Shown: positions 43,750 through 54,205, counted from the first letter of the stretch. The stretch is 64,000 nt of DNA from Strigamia acuminata (GCA_949358305.1 OX442320.1:4790259-4854258); one strand, 5' to 3'. Notes: generated by a model from the letters alone, not told the origin. Numbers and translations are program-made.

Positions 43750-44498
43750 TTACGGTTTTTGGCATGTGCCGAAAAGGCTAAATAGTGTTTGCCTGCAAAT
43801 GAACCTGTCGCAGCACCTGCTGAATATCATGTAGCAGATTCCGCCACGACCGGCACAAGCTTTAGGGAGAGCATTGTCGCCACTAAAGAAAATACAGTAA
43901 TTACTGAGTTTTATACGTTGCTTATAAAGGGTGTCCCAAAATTGACGCAAGATTTGAATTTGCCGCCATTTGTGCAGTAATTTAATTGTTTCACGGGCTG
44001 TATGGCATGTGGCAACGTCTTGTTGAAACCAGATATTGGCCACATCAATATCATCCAATTTTGGCAGAAAAAACCCTAAACTCTCAGCTGTCAAATCATT
44101 GTTGTTTCAGGGTTTCCAACAATTTACTGCACAAATGGCGGCAAATTCAAATCTTGCGTCAAGACACCCTTTAGAAATGCTTATACTATGAACCAAGGAT
44201 AACATGGACTTGTATCCACTGTTCGGTGCGTTTTGCCACCGATGGCGCCACAGAATATATAGCCGCACTGTATTCTGGGATTACAGCAAGTAACAAACAT
44301 GCTTAGTTAGCAAGCAATGCATGACACGTGATTGCTGTCATCCAATCAGCGCACGGAACAAGGAATCAATTGGAAATAACATACGGATACATGTTCATGT
44401 TATCCTTGGTTCTAACTTGCTAGATTCAATTATACTTACAGTGCTGTGGCTGATGCAATGAGGAATAAAATCAGCAAAGCTACAACAGTTGCTTTCAT
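43750..44498 (-). CDS. Secreted six-cysteine knottin-like peptide (cluster gene 6)
   Basis: Exon 1 44440-44498 (59 nt, signal peptide), exon 2 43750-43882 (133 nt), joined in phase to about 63 residues. Cysteines: C-x6-C-x6-CC-x4-C-x10-C, with the longest last loop in the family. The 557-nt intron is enlarged by a mariner remnant (43927-44171) and a foldback element (44190-44412); removing both leaves about 90 nt. The frame is intact, so the gene may still work if splicing tolerates the insertions. It is the rightmost member of the cluster. Confidence 0.7.
43927..44171 (-). mobile_element. Deleted mariner-type element keeping part of its transposase
   Basis: TA-flanked element with long inverted ends starting AAGGGTGTC and continuing through GATTTGAATTTGCCGCCATT. 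The middle, read on the minus strand, encodes a short transposase piece containing WFQQDVATCHTAR, the region of the second catalytic aspartate of IS630/Tc1/mariner enzymes. Everything else has been lost; non-autonomous. Confidence 0.8.
44190..44412. mobile_element. Foldback element with GAACCAAGGATAACATG ends
   Basis: 17-bp perfect inverted termini around 190 bp of unique sequence, within the intron of cluster gene 6. No coding content. Confidence 0.65.
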
Positions 44499-45250
44499 TT
44501 TCATTGTTGGATGTTGACAGTGTCACAGATTGGGAGCAAAGTAAACTCAAATTACTTGAAATGGGAGTGGAGTACACTCGTTTGGTTCTGCTTAGCGAAT
44601 GTATGCTCCTTTTATGCAAACAAGTTACTAACGATGAGGCAGCAAAAACGAAAGTGCTGAGACTTGTAATAAAAATATAGTTAAGGCCTACTCTCACCTG
44701 TGCGTTCATTTTCTTTGTGTTTGGTTCATTTGTTGCAACAGTAAATCTTGTCATTACGATAAAAATAAGGAAAGCAGCTTTTGCAATTTCATTTCCTGAA
44801 TGTGTGTCTAGTTTATGCAGTATGGCGCAATAGGACAGCTACGGTAGGCCCGACTTTACATCCTGCTTTTACATTTTTGGCGGCCATTAAAACGTAGTTC
44901 AATTTTATTTAACGTGTGATTTAAAAATAATATCTAAAAATGTAATAAATAATTTTCAGACATTATTTTTAACTTCGAACATAAATTATAAATGTACCAC
45001 TTTATAATGAAGACAAGTGGATAAGTTTGCCAGAAGTGTGTAGTGGTTACAAGCTGTATTTGACTTAATAATGCGAGGCTGGAAAAGCATCACACTTGCT
45101 AGTCAGTAGTCACAAATAAAACTTTTTTGGAGTTGTCAGACCCAACAATTGAAATGGTTGGATTTTGGATTTTGGCACTGTATTCGCAAAAACAAGGTAT
45201 AAAAAGTGCTTATTTTATTATTCATTACTCATTAGCAAGTTAACTTTGAG
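44499..45250. other. Intergenic between peptide cluster and gene-fragment zone
   Basis: No supported gene. A 19-codon minus-strand frame from 44754 ends at a GTGAGAG donor-like site (near 44697), but no continuation was found. Confidence 0.35.
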
Positions 45251-45605
45251 ACTTTGAGACGAACAGCGGGCAGGTGACGCACCGCTGTCAGTTGAAACAG
45301 GGCGGCTACGTCGTCATACCGACCACGTTCGAGCCGGGACAAGAAGCCACGTTTACTCTGCGCGTTTATTCGAGCAAACCTTTAAAATTGAAGCAAGTTT
45401 GTGTGTAGGCAGTGATTTAATGCTTGATTAATGTTGATTTTATTTAGGTTACAAGTGAATCGGCGATTCTTAAGGTAAAAATAATAGATTTATTTGTTGT
45501 TGTTGTTGTTGTTTTTTATTTATTTTGTTTTTAGGCGCCGGTGACGCCCAATCCAAAGGGTTTGGCCCAATATGAAGCTGTTTTCCTGCAACTGGCCAAC
45601 GAACA
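45251..45605 (+). pseudogene. Calpain fragment (C2-like domain end and start of the penta-EF-hand region)
   Basis: Three exon-like blocks with splice sites and compatible phase: 45251-45396, 45448-45474, 45535-about 45605. The first ends the calpain C2-like (domain III) fold, with GGYVVIPTTFEPGQEATFTL; the third reads KGLAQYEAVFLQLANE, like the start of the penta-EF-hand region. No protease core (Cys/His/Asn triad domains) or further EF hands are found nearby, and after 45605 the frame runs into unrelated sequence with a stop. Probably a partial duplicate or relic of a calcium-dependent protease gene. Confidence 0.7.
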
Positions 45606-46307
45606 TAGTATTTATCCTAAAAAAGGCACAGACGCACGATCAGGACAGCAAACACACGCAATACGAAGATGAGAATATTTTGTTCTCCAAAATGGCCAGC
45701 AAAGGGAAACATTTGGACGCAGACGTCAATTAATAAGCCGTGCGGCGAAGACGAATTGCAGTGCTTAAACTTTCGAAACTCAACAGCAAATGCAAAACCC
45801 GTATTCGAATTTATCGCCCGAGTGCAAAACATGGTTGAAACTCAATTGGAAATGTAAAAAACCGTATCCGAATTTATCACCCATCGTGCAAAACCTGTTT
45901 GAAACTAAACTGCTTTTCCAAAAGACGTATCCGAATTTATCGCTCACGTGCAAAACCTGTTGAAACTGATACCGTATTGCATTCCTAACATGGGCGATAA
46001 ATCGGGTCATTTCCAAAGCATAATAACCATTCGGAGGAATTTTCGCTCCTAATTAATAGCAACTTGAAAACACAGATGGCGCCACCGTTTCCCCATTACA
46101 AACTGCCTCTGGTCGCTCGCGTCATCTGGAGACGAACAAATGAAATAATACCGTATTGAATACCGCCCGATTATTTCATGTATTGTATATTATAGTTTTC
46201 AATAATTTTGCAAATTCAAACTTTAGTTTGCTTATTTATATTTCATTTTTCCATACAAAAATGTATCGATACTTTAGAGTACAGGCACAGTAATTAATAT
46301 GTTTGCA

Positions 46308-46741
46308 GAGAAGTTTATCCTGGAGTTGGGGTCGCTGGATTTTTACGCTTTGCGCGTCGAAGCGCTGCTGCAGAGAGAGGAGTTTGAGCCGTCGATGGAG
46401 GCGCTCCGACTTCAATTGGAGGCGATTCTGATTACCGGAAACGATTTGCTCAATAACAAATCACTCGAGGAGTTTCTGGCACTTGTTTTGCACACCTGAA
46501 TGCAGTTGCGTTGTTGTTTTTTATTTAAATTTGGTTGTGTTTTGCTTCAGTTTTACAATTTGTTTTGCAGGGAAGCGCGGTCGGGTTTAAAATGAATACT
46601 CTGGCCAAGTTATACGAGACTCGCGCGAACAAACCGCGCGTCACTTTACTACATTTTTTGGTCGAGGTCGCCCAGCTAGAGAACGCCAACATGCTCGACT
46701 TTACGACCGATATGAATAGCTTAGCGCAAGCTGCCAAATAA
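46308..46741 (+). pseudogene. Formin FH2-domain fragment
   Basis: 46308-46495 encodes an FH2 segment (AILITGNDLLNNKSLEEFLALVLHT) and 46571-46738 the next one (VGFKMNTLAKLYETRANKPR). FH2 domains nucleate actin filaments. Between them the family has a glycine-rich GNFLNAGG stretch. Here about 10 nt are missing (CACACC runs straight into TGAATGCAG, leaving only the LNA codons out of frame), and the expected GT donor reads TT. The second block ends in TAA instead of a donor. The lesions and missing remainder argue for a pseudogene. Confidence 0.75.
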
Positions 46742-46789
46742 ATTGGATTAAAAAGACGAAATTGGAGTTTTATTTTTATTTTGCGACAG

Positions 46790-47120
46790 GATTTCTTTTG
46801 AAAAATTTCGTTTTCCGACAATATCTCTGCAACCGTAACAGATAAGCATATGCATGTGATGTTTAATCGCTTTTCTAGCTCATTTCCGATCAATTGAGCT
46901 CATTTCTGGGACTTTTTCAATTTTTGCCAATTTTGACAAAAACCCAAAGGCTAACCTATGGAGAAATGGCCAAAATCGGTCCAAAATTGAAAAAGTGCCA
47001 GAAATGGGCTCAATCGATCGGAAATGAGTTAGAAAAGCGATTAAACATCACATGCATATGCCTATCTGTTGCGGTTGCAGAGTTATGATAAAAAAAACGG
47101 AATTTTTCAAGAGAAAAAGT
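46790..47120. mobile_element. Palindromic element with CATATGCATGTGATGTTTAA arms
   Basis: The arm at 46800-46920 and its inverse at 46930-47110 match over roughly 120 bp (for example AGCGATTAAACATCACATGC). A relative is at 16790-16990. The whole could fold into one long hairpin. Confidence 0.7.
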
Positions 47121-47339
47121 TGTCGGAAAACTTGGTTTATTGCAGATATCTCAACAACTGCACATGCATATGCCTATCTGTTACATTCAGTCATTAGGCA
47201 AAATTCATTGTTTGTTTTTCAGCGAATTGTAGGAAATGGAATTATTCAGTTTTTTACATTTTGATTTGATATTGAATCCGGGCAAAATTATTTTCAACTG
47301 AACAAGAACTGATGACGCTTTATTTATTATCAAGTTTCA

Positions 47340-47625
47340 GGTTTCTTCCACCAGATGGAACACGAGCGAAAGCAAAGATCAGATGGGATTGTGGGAAGAA
47401 GACTGGCGCGGCGTCATGGTCGGCAGCTACGGCCATCCACGATCGAAACTATGTATTTGGGTGAGTACAATTTCCAAATTTAAGAATGTACAACTGAATA
47501 AATTTAAAAATTCCGTCGTTCATAAAGAATGCAGAGACGGAGAGAATGGATTTTGCCGGATGGGTGTGCCGAACGATGGACCTGGAAGTGACCACTCCGA
47601 CTCGATCGTCGCATCAATGAATTAA
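47340..47625 (+). other. Unrecognised coding-like fragment
   Basis: An AG acceptor at about 47339 and a GTGAGT donor at about 47460 bracket an open stretch (one frame reads MGLWEEDWRGVMVGSYGHPR). It is more GC-rich than its surroundings, as real exons here are, but no family is recognised and the adjacent pieces do not join convincingly. Possibly another gene fragment. Confidence 0.3.
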
Positions 47626-47869
47626 TTAGCATATCGAAGATTAATTAAAATAAAAAAACAAGAATCGGATATTCGAGTTTTTTACTACTTACTTAAAATA
47701 CATTTTTGCACGAATAATTTGATTTATATTTTCCAATTTTTTTTTCAATGCGGACTTTCTATCGGTAGAATTTTATTACATTTTATACTCTTCGAAAACA
47801 AGATTGATTGCGTGGTTACATGTTTTATTTTCTTCTTTAACAAACGATTTTCTTTATTTTAATGTTTAC

Positions 47870-48190
47870 TTTATATCTGTTATTCCTTATGTTATTTCTT
47901 ACACCTTATTCCATTTCTCAATCCTCACTTCTTATCCCTCATCCCTCATCTGTCATCTCTCACTTCTTATCTCTCATTCCTAACTTATCTTTCATCTCTC
48001 TTCTTATTCCTCATCCGTCACTTCTTATCTCTCTTCCCTCTCTTCATATTCTTCATCTCTCACTTCTTATCCCTTGGTTTTCAGTTCTTATTCCTCATCT
48101 CTCACTTCTTATCCCTTGTCTTTCAGTTCTTATTCCTCATTCCTCTCTTCTCATCTCTTTTTCCTCATTGTTTACCTTATATCTCTTCTT
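47870..48190. repeat. TCTCACTTCTTATCCCTCATC pyrimidine tract
   Basis: Degenerate C/T-rich repeat of 13-20 bp words on the plus strand. The G/A-rich stretch at 48590-48940 (GAATAAGAAGTGAGAGATGA) is its diverged inverse, so the two flank the 48245-48490 motif cluster as arms of a large imperfect palindrome. Confidence 0.6.
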
Positions 48191-48244
48191 CATTGTTGAA
48201 AAATACGAATTTTTTATAATAAACTAAATTAACAATTAAATTTT

Positions 48245-48490
48245 TATTAGTTCTTTCAGTTCGTGACACCGCCACCAGATGGCGCAACGAACTGTTTTTA
48301 GCACCATCTGATGGCGGTGTCACAAACTAAAATATTGCCACCAGATGGCGCAACGTAATATCCATTAGATTCATTCAAACTTCTTTTTAGCAGCGCCATC
48401 TGGTGGCGATATTTTAGTTTGTGACACCGCCATCAGATGGTGCTAAAAACAATTCGTTGCACCATCTGGTGGCGATATTTTTAGTTTGTG
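48245..48490. promoter_or_regulatory. Cluster of CTCF-like CCACCAGATGGCG sites in inverted repeats
   Basis: Six sites of the form CCACCAGATGGCGC or one or two mismatches (near 48270, 48303, 48331, 48397, 48431, 48459), in both orientations, on segments that are inverse copies of each other. The core resembles the CTCF recognition motif of animals. Could be a boundary element, or a transposon whose ends mimic the motif. Confidence 0.4.
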
Positions 48491-49056
48491 TAACAGATAT
48501 CACCAACAAATAAATTTCCATCATGTTCAGCCATTTAATTAATTTTTATGTTTAAATTTATTTTTAAATTGACCGATCTGGAAGGAAAGAGATGATCAGA
48601 GGGTATGGGAAGAGAGGAGAGGAGGAGAGAGGGGAGATGAGATAAGGAATTCAGTGAAGGTTAAGAAGTGTGGGATAATAGATAAGAAGTGAGGAAGGAG
48701 ATAAGTAGAGCTGAGGAATAAGAAATCAAAGACGAGACATAAGTGAGGAATGAGAGTAAGGGGCGACGTATGAGAAGTGAGAGATGAAGGATAAAAAGTG
48801 AGATGACATATAAAGTAAACAATAATGAATAAGAGGTATAAATTAAGAAGTGAGATGGTTATGGAGAGAGGAATGAATGGGGAATAAGAATTGAAGAATG
48901 AGAGATGAGAAATGGAATAACATAATGAATAAGAGATATAAAGTAAACAATTGAATAAACTACATGAACAATTTCATTTGACACACAAAAACCCCCCTCA
49001 CATCAGCAACAAACTGTTCAAAATTTTAACGGGATTCCGTTTGGTTTTGCCTGTCG

Positions 49057-49950
49057 TCAATCAACTGAACCCCCGCCATTAAACAAATTCCCCAATCGTT
49101 GATAACAAACTTGGTCCACTTGACTGCTCAAAATGCTTTCCACGATTTCTTGATACTGGTCTTACAAACACAACAAAACAAATTAAATTCTAAATATTTT
49201 TAAAAACAAATAAAACCCACTTGATACAAGAAAATCAACATAGACAACGCGCCAAACGCCGACTGCGCAAGATCAAAATCAAAACTCAGCATCAAAACAA
49301 TATTAAACTTCATCTATAAATAAAGAAACAACAATTAAATATCGATTATTCCACTACAACTCATTTTCTACCTTCAAAAATTGTTTCAGCGCGACGTAAC
49401 TATAATTCCTGAGATGGTTTTTAGTCATGTAAGTTGTTAAACAAGCCACAAAGTCAAAGCACAACGTCATAATGTTCGACGCAAATCTGCCGAAACGTAG
49501 AAAACGTTATCAAACAATTTAAATTTGCTTTAATTTCAACATTTAGGATTTAGGACATTTAGGATGAAGAAATGAAAATATAAAGTTTTGAGTTCTGCAC
49601 GTCGCATCCTTGCACAATTCCTAGAGAATAAACAAATAAATTAACATATTTCTAGAGCAATTAAAACGGAAAAAGAAGCAAAATGAATGTTGAACATTTT
49701 TCTACGTTCGTTCCAAATGCAAAATGAACGTAAAACTAATAAAAATGGCCACAAGTTCAAATAAGAGCCGCCCATGAATAGTAGCCGCGGCCATACAGTA
49801 ATTAAATTAGATTAAAATCTGCCAATTCCTACCATCAAAGCAATCCATCAAATGAGTTAATTCCTTCTTGACTATCTGCTCTTGATAAACCCGCACAAAA
49901 TTCTCTCGACAAATCAAGCCCTTGAACATCTCTTGCAACGGTTTAAAAAT
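49057..49950 (-). pseudogene. Exportin-4-like gene fragment (C-terminal part)
   Basis: Exon-like blocks on the minus strand: 49833-49950, about 49570-49622, 49372-49486, 49221-49313, 49057-49155. The first (PLQEMFKGLICRENF) and last (YQEIVESILSSQVDQVCYQR) look like separated parts of exportin-4, a nuclear transport receptor of the importin-beta family. The second block runs into a stop, the 49833-49950 and 49372-49486 blocks do not share phase, and the protein stops shortly after VCYQR without the usual tail. About 200 or more family residues between the two ends and all N-terminal exons are missing. Likely a decayed partial copy. Confidence 0.55.
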
Positions 49951-50131
49951 CTAACACTTTTTAAAAAATAAATAAACATTATTTCAAATAATTTGCAAAA
50001 TAAAAATAAATATATAAAGAAATAATTTCTAACCCTAAAATAAATGTTTTTACCAATTACACGAACAAATCGGTTTTATATGAACACACACTTCAGTTTT
50101 GATAATCGACGCTCTACCGTGAACACGTATT

Positions 50132-50552
50132 ACCTCACGTAAAGCGGCATGCCGTTGGGCATGGGTTTATTAGGTTTTTAAAATTGAGTACAACATGCCG
50201 ATATAAGTAAAAAAGCAGGTTTTGTTTTTTTTTACTTTAAAGAGCCTGGATGAATAATTATGTTATGGTTTTTAGGCCTAAAATTTAAGTTTTCTTAATT
50301 TTCTGCAGATTTTTACTAAAATCTGGTTAAATTTATAGAAATTTAAGGCAATTTCTTACATTTTAAAAATCTAAAAAAAATTTTATGCTTGTTTTGGCTG
50401 AATTCTCATATAGAAAAATTTGTACTCACTTACACAAGTGTGCCGTTAAAAACGAGGTTTATCGGTATGCCGGTATAAATCGTACTACACCGGTATGTCG
50501 GTATAAATCGTACTACACCGGCATGCGGCTTAATGTGAAGCAATACTCTAAG
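50132..50552. mobile_element. MITE of the CCGGCATGCCG family (copy 2)
   Basis: Left GTATTACCTCACGTAAAGCG and right inverse AGTATTGCTTCACATTAAGC share the termini of the 1311-1965 element, as well as the CATGGGTTTA block next to the left end. It lacks the long 19-bp array, having only two or three units near 50460-50510. Confidence 0.6.
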
Positions 50553-50675
50553 AAAATGTTATTTTATTTTTATTTAAACTCAATAATGTAGAGTTTTCTT
50601 TCAAACCAATGTAAGAATAGTTTTAAACTCACCAATCAGGTGAGAACTATTAATTGCGGCCCCGAATTTGATACT

Positions 50676-50830
50676 ACAGTACGTGAAAAAAGAACTAGAT
50701 CTCAATCAAAACATCGACATAGGAGTTGATGAGTTTCAAGAGTTACTTAATGCTAACCACGCCGAAGTGTTTGAAATCGAATGTGAAAAATATTGCTTGG
50801 AGTGCATTGTTTTGTATTACAGTAATACAG
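50676..50830 (+). pseudogene. Possible pogo/Tigger-type transposase tail
   Basis: An open stretch reading LQYVKKELDLNQNIDIGVDE then FQELLNANHAEVFEIE resembles the acidic C-terminal tails of Tigger-like transposases. It has no start and no neighbouring catalytic part. Weak call. Confidence 0.3.
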
Positions 50831-51277
50831 TAATACAGTAAGTAATACTATTACTTCACAAATCCTCGTCATTTCAGCTTCTGTCCCGGTCCGTCTCTTC
50901 GTTGCCGAAAACAACTGTTAAAGTCTTCTTTTCTGTGATTATTAACAGAGAAAATATTCAGTAACATTTGTCATCAAACCAGAGATGAAGAAAAGAAAAT
51001 TCTGGACGCATCAAGTCCGTTTACGGCGCCCTCTCGCGCCAGTATGCTTGCGGTAAATCTTGCAGACTTTTAACGACAGATGGCAGGAAAGTTTAAGAAC
51101 AACGTCTGCAAAACATTCATATCATATACCTTACGTCACGCTTCTGATTTGTATTTAACAGGGCTTTTCGGATAGATTTCCATTAAGGCGACAATCCAAA
51201 CCTCGACAATCCGAAATTAAGAAACTCCGTGTACTAAAAAAGTTTATTAATTTGTTTTATTAGCGCAAAAGACGATC

Positions 51278-54130
51278 ATGGACCGTGACTAGGGATTGCA
51301 GTACCGGACGGTTTTCATGGTACCGGTATTCGGTACTGAAATTTTTTTCCGGTACTATATTCGGTTCCGGTCCCGAATGAAAAATGGGCACCGATATTGG
51401 GGCCGGTACTACTACCGAAAGCGGTACTGGCACCGGTACTGGTACCGGTTCTGGAAAGTCAATCTATTTATCAACAAAAATATTTATTTGTCATGTATAA
51501 TTAGATAATACTGTAGCACTGCAATTTATTCACCAGGCTGAAGTTGGCACCACATTAACATTTGCCCAAACTACAGATAGAACAAATCCCAATTTTTTTA
51601 ACCACGGATTTCAATGTTTTTTACACGAAAATATAGAGGACTTTCTCCTAAACAAACCTTGAACAGGACAAGTCTCTACTCCTCTTAGTTTTCGAGCAGC
51701 AAGCATTTGAATATGGCACAAAAAAAACTTACTAAATTTCCAAATCTGGTGCCACAACTTCAAACCCCAATATCTCAACAACCTGATCACGGAATTTTTT
51801 ATTTAAATAACCAAACAATATAGAGGACCTTCTCAACAAACCCTGAAAGGTACAACACTCTACCCCTCTTAGTTTTTGAGCGGCGGACACTTAAACACTG
51901 AGGTACTGGGGAGCCCGCTGGGGAGCCCGCTGGGGAGCCCGCTGGGGAGCCCGCTGGGGAGCCCGCTGGGGAGCCCGCTGGGGAGCCCGCTGGGGAGCCC
52001 GCTGGGGAGCCCGCTGGGGAGCCCGCTGGGGAGCCCGCTGGGGAGCCCGCTGGGGAGCCCGCTGGGGAGCCCGCTGGGGAGCCCGCTGGGGAGCCCGCTG
52101 GGGAGCCCGCTGGGGAGCCCGCTGGGGAGCCCGCTGGGGAGCCCGCTGGGGAGCCCGCTGGGGAGCCCGCTGGGGAGCCCGCTGGGGAGCCCGCTGGGGA
52201 GCCCGCTGGGGAGCCCGCTGGGGAGCCCGCTGGGGAGCCCGCTGGGGAGCCCGCTGGGGAGCCCGCTGGGGAGCCCGCTGGGGAGCCCGCTGGGGAGCCC
52301 GCTGGGGAGCCCGCTGGGGAGCCCGCTGGGGAGCCCGCTGGGGAGCCCGCTGGGGAGCCCGCTGGGGAGCCCGCTGGGGAGCCCGCTGGGGAGCCCGCTG
52401 GGGAGCCCGCTGGGGAGCCCGCTGGGGAGCCCGCTGGGGAGCCCGCTGGGGAGCCCGCTGGGGAGCCCGCTGGGGAGCCCGCTGGGGAGCCCGCTGGGGA
52501 GCCCGCTGGGGAGCCCGCTGGGGAGCCCGCTGGGGAGCCCGCTGGGGAGCCCGCTGGGGAGCCCGCTGGGGAGCCCGCTGGGGAGCCCGCTGGGGAGCCC
52601 GCTGGGGAGCCCGCTGGGGAGCCCGCTGGGGAGCCCGCTGGGGAGCCCGCTGGGGAGCCCGCTGGGGAGCCCGCTGGGGAGCCCGCTGGGGAGCCCGCTG
52701 GGGAGCCCGCTGGGGAGCCCGCTGGGGAGCCCGCTGGGGAGCCCGCTGGGGAGCCCGCTGGGGAGCCCGCTGGGGAGCCCGCTGGGGAGCCCGCTGGGGA
52801 GCCCGCTGGGGAGCCCGCTGGGGAGCCCGCTGGGGAGCCCGCTGGGGAGCCCGCTGGGGAGCCCGCTGGGGAGCCCGCTGGGGAGCCCGCTGGGGAGCCC
52901 GCTGGGGAGCCCGCTGGGGAGCCCGCTGGGGAGCCCGCTGGGGAGCCCGCTGGGGAGCCCGCTGGGGAGCCCGCTGGGGAGCCCGCTGGGGAGCCCGCTG
53001 GGGAGCCCGCTGGGGAGCCCGCTGGGGAGCCCGCTGGGGAGCCCGCTGGGGAGCCCGCTGGGGAGCCCGCTGGGGAGCCCGCTGGGGAGCCCGCTGGGGA
53101 GCCTTCGTGAATCCTTCGTGAATCCTTCGTGTAGCAAGCACAGAAATCAAAAACTCTGAAATGCAACAACGCTGAAATTAAAAATGCTAAAAACTTGGAA
53201 TATTTGGGTTTTCTAATTTCAGGTGCGCCAAATTCAAACGGTCGCCGCTCGAAAACCAAGAGGGGTAGAGTGTTCTGCCTTTTAGGATTTGTAGAAGAGA
53301 AGGTTCTCTGTATCGTTTGGTTTTTTAAATAAAAAAATCCGTGGTCTGGTTGTTGAGATATTGGGGTTTGAAGTTGTGGCACCAGATTTGGAAATTTAGT
53401 ACCAGTCTTTTTTGTGCCATATTCAAATGCTTGCTGTTCTAGTTTAGCCATTTGTCATTATTACTATTTCCAAGTTTTTAAAAAGAGTAAATAACGAGTG
53501 AAATAAAATTTGTCACGTTGTTGTGTTGTTTATGATTATGGAAAGTATCGGTTCCGGTTCCAGTGTGAGGGACGGTTCCGGTACCAAGAAAAGCTTACGG
53601 TACTAGTACCGGCCCTCAGTACCGACAGAAAAAAAACCTCGGTACCAAGACTGGTACTGAATCCCGGTACCAATACCGGTACTGGAACCGATACTGAAAC
53701 CGGTACTGCAATCCCTAACCGTGACACGAATGAAACTCTTTGTCCTTCCGGGTGTGGGTTTTACGGCAGTCCAGCGACAGACGGTTTGTGCTCCACGTGT
53801 TACAAATATAGCAAACCGCTTGTCCCCGTCCCCGTCGCTGCCCCAACTCCAACGCCAGCTCCGACTGCGCCAGCTTCGAGCCAGGAACAGGAACCCGAAC
53901 CCGATATCAAGGATTTACCGCAAAAGGAAACGAAGAAAAAGAACAGGTGTCGAACTTGTCGCAAGAATGTTCGGCTCGCTGGTATTGAGTGCAGATGCGG
54001 CGGTTTATTCTGCAGTCTGCATCGATATTCTGATAAACACGATTGCACGTTTGACTACCGGCAGATGGGCGCTGAAGAAATCAAGATAAACAACCCGCTA
54101 GTCAGAAGGGAAAAAGTCCGAAAACTATGA
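51278..54130 (+). CDS. A20/AN1 zinc-finger protein (ZFAND5/6 type), split by a transposon
   Basis: Small cytosolic zinc-finger protein of the ZFAND family, which binds ubiquitin and links to proteasome and stress responses. The downstream part (53726-54130) encodes an A20 finger (C-x3-C-x11-C-x2-C), a Pro-rich linker, and an AN1 finger (C-x2-C-x10-C-x-C-x4-C-x2-H-x5-H-x-C) ending in a basic tail. The upstream part is only ATG GAC CGT GAC (51278-51289). Between them lies a 2428-bp element; its first bases TAG make an immediate stop. The 8-bp duplication ACCGTGAC on both sides gives a clean empty site restoring a 138-codon frame. No in-frame ATG precedes the A20 finger after the element, so this allele should not make the A20 domain unless the element is removed. 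AATAAA at 54206. Confidence 0.85.
51290..53717. mobile_element. hAT-like element with a giant 12-bp satellite inside
   Basis: 2428 bp, perfect 18-bp ends TAGGGATTGCAGTACCGG / CCGGTACTGCAATCCCTA, flanked by ACCGTGAC (51282-51289 and 53718-53725). Subterminal GGTACCGG/TTCGG words are typical of hAT termini. Arms of about 200 bp (51695-51893 and 53228-53452) are inverse copies. The centre is the 12-bp array. No transposase frame, so it is non-autonomous. Perfect ends and duplication suggest a young insertion. Confidence 0.85.
51906..53103. repeat. 12-bp GC-rich satellite, about 100 identical copies
   Basis: CTGGGGAGCCCG repeated about 100 times with no variant seen, followed by three TCCTTCGTGAA units. 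Over 80 percent G+C in an AT-rich region. Because 12 is a multiple of 3 it opens frames of 400-550 codons on both strands; these are not genes. Confidence 0.97.
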
Positions 54131-54205
54131 GATATTCGCTCGGTAATATCTAGTTGGAAAAAGATAATTTTTAGTGTTTTCAAATGTTTTAATTCTTCGT
54201 ATCTT

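Noticed and set aside
47870-48230. 121-codon Leu/Ile/Ser/Pro-rich frame resembling a membrane protein
   Set aside because: Derived from the TCTCACTTCTTATCCC repeat tract; no splice sites or family motif.
51799-53451. Open frames of 419-550 codons encoding SPAG, SPLG, SGLP or APQR repeats on both strands
   Set aside because: They come only from the 12-bp array, whose length is a multiple of three; several frames and both strands are open at once and the flanking parts match no gene.
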